Below, piece by piece: positions 61,060 to 64,000 of a DNA stretch of 64,000 bases (positions are counted from its first letter, which is position 1; every line of letters begins with the position of its first letter). The notes below the pieces were generated by a model that worked only from the letters and a program-made list of their open reading frames with translations, ran no database searches and was not told the origin of the DNA. Source of the stretch: Piliocolobus tephrosceles (Eukaryota; Chordata; Mammalia; Primates; Cercopithecidae); NCBI RefSeq assembly GCF_002776525.5, contig NC_045439.1, positions 119,455,100-119,519,099 of the forward strand. The letters are read 5' to 3'. The position numbers and the translations under genes were made by a program.

Positions 61060-61420
61060 TCATTTCTAGGTTTCATTTGCATCAAAATGGGGTTGTATGA
61101 CTAGTTTTTAATGGGATAAAATGGCTGGATGCAAAGTATATTATTTACTGATCCAGATATTTGAAAAATGAGCATGCCTTCTCCCTTCTCTTTTACTATC
61201 TGTTGGCTGCATATCAAAGCCTAGGGTGTCCTGGAAGATAACATAACTTCTGGCAGCCTGGTCTCTGAATGTCTGAATGAATTGATTGTGACTTTTCTAG
61301 CCCCAGTCTCTGAATTGGAACTACCTTAGACTGTTTAGCTACAGAAAAAAAGAACGATTTCTGGAGTCTATGTTTGAAACAATGCTGTGTGCTTCCCCAA
61401 ACCATGTCATTTTCCTGGTC
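61060..61420 (+). repeat. MLT1-like LTR fragment 1, plus strand
   Basis: 'tctcccttctcttttactat', 'ctgttggctgcatatcaaag', 'gcctagggtgtcctggaaga' and 'gtctgaatgaattgattgtg' resemble an MLT1-like LTR in the plus direction ('ctggctggatgc', 'ccctgaatgactgtgtgg'). Strongly diverged. Confidence 0.4.
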
Positions 61421-61459
61421 ATACAAGAAGACTATAATGCCTAGTCTCTCCTATTTTTA

Positions 61460-61735
61460 TATTGGGTAGATATTTCTGCATTCTGGCTAATAGAATTTGG
61501 GTATAATTGACGTATACCATTCCCAAACTCAGCCAGAAAGCTTCTTCCACAATCCTGCATTCTCACTACTACTCTCCTGCAGTCTCCTGGAGCTGCACGC
61601 TGAAGATGGAAGGGTAGGTCTTGAATTGATTCGGTGGGGCAGCTTACATTGACTGTGACGTGACTCATGACAGGCATCAGAGTGTTTATTGAACACATTT
61701 GGTAAACTATCACCTATAGCCTGTGCCTGCAGAAT
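61460..61735 (+). repeat. MLT1-like LTR fragment 2, plus strand
   Basis: 'ctggctaatagaatttgggt', 'gacgtataccattcccaaac', 'acgctgaagatggaagggta' and 'acattgactgtgacgtgact' follow in order the same LTR-type family as fragment 1. Confidence 0.5.
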
Positions 61736-62799
61736 TTGATCTAAGGGAAGAGATTAGAAAACAAAGCCATTAACGTATATATTGGTTGCTTCTGTTGTGT
61801 TTGGTAATGTGTTGTAAGAAAGAGATAGACTAAGAAAAAAGTGGTTAAGTTTGCAAGCAGAAATAAATGAGAATGAGAACCTACAATTTTTGAGCCTTGC
61901 TAACCCCTTCTAGATCCCAAAGTGTAAGAAGTAAAATTGAGGAAAGTCTCTGATCCAGTGAAACTTTTCAGTTGGAAAAAGTGACTCAGCTTTGTGTCCA
62001 AATTCAGATGAAGGATGCATCCTTCCTAAAATTCCTGATAGCCTCAACAGAGCTGGCATTAAGCATAGAGTCAGAGACTTGAATGAGGAATTAAAAGAAT
62101 GAGTATATTTGTGAACTACATCCCAGAAAGAACTTTAGGTGTGGCTACTATGCCATATCAATGACAAGAAAGATAGATTAGAAGATACTGTTTGTGACAA
62201 AACTATTATTTTTAAATAAGAAATAATGAGCTTAGTCTAAAACATTGGAGGATTTGGGGATAGTGTTAACCATTAGCAGACTAAGAGGCAGTCTGCAAAA
62301 CCTGTGCAGTCCTCACAGAAGGCAGAGCCAGGCACCCCCTAGGAAAGTTTCTTTCAGAGAGTGGAATTACCATCTAATCAATAAACTTCTCCCTCTTACA
62401 AAATAGATAGTTTTTACAATGTTCATCAAGCAAGTTTTAGAATTTTTCTACGCCAGCTTCTATTACATGGAGCCCATTCTTTACCTTTTCAGATGACAAT
62501 ATTGTCATGCTACTGGGTTTTAGGGATAGAACCAGATAAAAAGTCTTTTCAGGTTATAGGATGCTGACCCAATGAAAAAGACAACACATTGTCAGAAGAT
62601 TCTAGACTTTGAGTTGGAGGCAGTGACTGAATGAATTTTGTCCACCTCAATGGAGAGTTCATTAATGTTTTCTATGTGTAGAAGTAAGAGTGAAGTAGGT
62701 ATTTCATATTGGAAGTACAGACTTTGGCAGAGAAAATGCTATGTGTTCACCAAAAGCAACTTTCTTGACTTTCAAGAAGAGTACATTTTTCATATACCA
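61736..62799. other. unassigned
   Basis: Nothing recognised. Confidence 0.45.
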
Positions 62800-63108
62800 T
62801 GTTGATTAGTTTGCGGTTCTATGATTGAATCCTAGCCATCTGAGTATGACTGTGAGTAAAAGTGATGTATGCCACTTTCACACATGGTCAAAAAAAACAT
62901 CTGTATGATCATCTATTCTCTTTTTTCCCTTTTGCAGAGATGTTAGAAGCCAGTTCTTGAGAATGGCAGGACCACCTGGTGGACATAACCTGGATCGGTG
63001 AATGACTGCATGGAGCAGAGTCCTACCTGTCAAGACATCAGATTGTGATGTAAGCAATAAACACGTATTTTGTTAACTCATTAGATTTGGGAATCAATTG
63101 GTACAACA
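62800..63108 (+). repeat. MLT1-like LTR fragment 3, plus strand
   Basis: 'agtaaaagtgatgtatgcca', 'tgaatgactgcatggagcag', 'agattgtgatgtaagcaata' with an AATAAA signal, and 'gttaactcattagatttggg' match the LTR 3' half closely. Confidence 0.65.
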
Positions 63109-63500
63109 GTGTATTAGTTTCCTAGGACTGACATTATAAATGACCACAAACTCAGTGGCTTAAAAAAACAGAAATTTATCCTATCACAGATCTGGAGGCC
63201 AGAAATGTGAAAGCAAGGGGTTTGGCAGGGTCATGGTCCTTCCAAAGAGGGACACTCTAGGGAAGGGTCTCTCCTTGCCTCTTTCAGTTTCTGGTGGCTG
63301 CTAGCAATTCTTGGCATTTGTTGGCTTGCAAATGCATCAGTCTAATCTCTTCCTCAATTTTCACATTGACTTCTCCCCTGTTTCTGTGTGTGCATCTCAA
63401 ATATTCCTCTGCTTTTCTAGAAGATACTTGTCATTGGACACTTTTCCAGTGACACTTGCCATTGTATTTAGGCCCCCCCCCCAATTCAACACACTAGGAG
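63109..63500 (-). repeat. MLT1C-like LTR, minus strand
   Basis: It begins with 'gtattagtttcctaggactg', then 'caaactcagtggcttaaaaa', 'cagaaatttatcctatcaca', 'atctggaggccagaaatgtg', 'tttctggtggctgctagcaa', 'ttcttggcatttgttggctt' and 'tcacattgacttctcccctg'. This is the reverse of an MLT1C-type LTR over most of its length. C10 at 63473-63482 lies near the far end. The plus-strand frame at 63311-63643 is a shadow of this LTR. Confidence 0.8.
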
Positions 63501-64000
63501 CATTTAGCTTCTTCAGTCCATTGAGCTCTCAAGCTATTCTACGCAACTTTTTTCTCAGAAAAATAACTCTCCAAAACAGAAGTCAATATTTCACAAATTG
63601 TAGTAACCAAAATGATTTTAGATGCTATACATGTGAACATTAATAATTACATTTGTCATTTTAAGGTTCATTCCTAATTATATAAAGTTTTGCATTTAAA
63701 TAGATGTATTATAAAAGACAAAAATGTTAAATAATTGAAAAAAAAAAACTTCTATCTATTGGTAAGCAGTAGAGAAGCTTCCTGAAAGTAAAGGGGCTTT
63801 CCTGTATCCTTAAAATCATGATGTTGGGAGGCTGATGACACTGAAGAAGATGAAAGGTGGTCTCTGATACTAGGAATTAGATATTGAGGAACACGACAAT
63901 TGCCCAGGCAGCCTCCAAGTTTGGACAAATTATATCAAGTAGTGACTGGCTTTGTGAAAAGCTGCAAAGCTTCCAACTACATGATCCTTTTGGAAAGATC
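63501..64000. other. unassigned
   Basis: No gene or repeat recognised up to the window end. Confidence 0.45.

Noticed and set aside
63311..63643. 110-codon plus-strand frame
   Set aside because: It lies over the antisense of the MLT1C-like LTR. No motif.
1..64000. CRISPR arrays, bacterial operons, phage-like genes or tRNA/rRNA genes
   Set aside because: No regularly spaced repeats, no dense open frames and no tRNA box A/B cloverleaf were seen. Alu, L1 and MIR content shows primate nuclear DNA.

Overview
The window is nuclear DNA from a catarrhine primate, most likely an Old World monkey. It carries Alu elements, L1PA-type LINEs and much older mammalian repeats (L2, MIR, MLT1-type LTRs, Tigger, MER5). 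One Alu at about 30734-31014 carries base changes that I remember as typical of cercopithecid AluY lineages. A run of exactly 100 N at 24370-24469 indicates a draft assembly. I see no convincing protein-coding exon, tRNA, rRNA or other functional RNA gene. The many short open frames are chance frames or lie in repeats. The region reads as AT-rich intergenic or deep intronic sequence built from nested retrotransposon insertions.

Layout. 1-5.8 kb: mostly unassignable AT-rich DNA with an L2 3' end. 5.8-6.1 kb: an old AluJ-like element with a T22 tract in its linker. 6.9-10.66 kb: an ancient L1M split by an MLT1-like LTR retrotransposon (LTR, internal region, partial LTR). 10.9-11.35 kb: an LTR-like stretch with two interleaved inverted repeats. 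11.76-13.7 kb: two Alus. 14-24 kb: L2, MIR, two MLT1-like LTRs and several microsatellites. 24.37 kb: assembly gap.

26.2-30.2 kb is the most informative part. An L1 retrotransposon has the architecture expected of twin priming: its 5' portion is inverted relative to its 3' portion. A complete processed pseudogene of ribosomal protein L14 (RPL14), with poly(A) tail and 10-bp target-site duplications, later inserted into the inverted portion. 30.7-31.5 kb holds two Alus, 36.6 kb a short Alu, and 37.7 kb an 80-bp palindromic mariner-like MITE. 41.8-46.8 kb is a dense pile of repeats: MER5A, Tigger1, two L1 3' ends with target-site duplications, and old L1M sequence, one L1 lying inside the other. 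48.15 kb has a 35-base poly(C) tract. 54.67 kb has a 26-bp perfect palindrome. 61-63.5 kb is a cluster of MLT1-like LTR fragments.

No genes here work together as a pathway. Repeat names rest on remembered consensus sequences, not on a database search. Subfamily names are provisional, while target-site duplications, stops, palindromes and homopolymers were read directly from the sequence.
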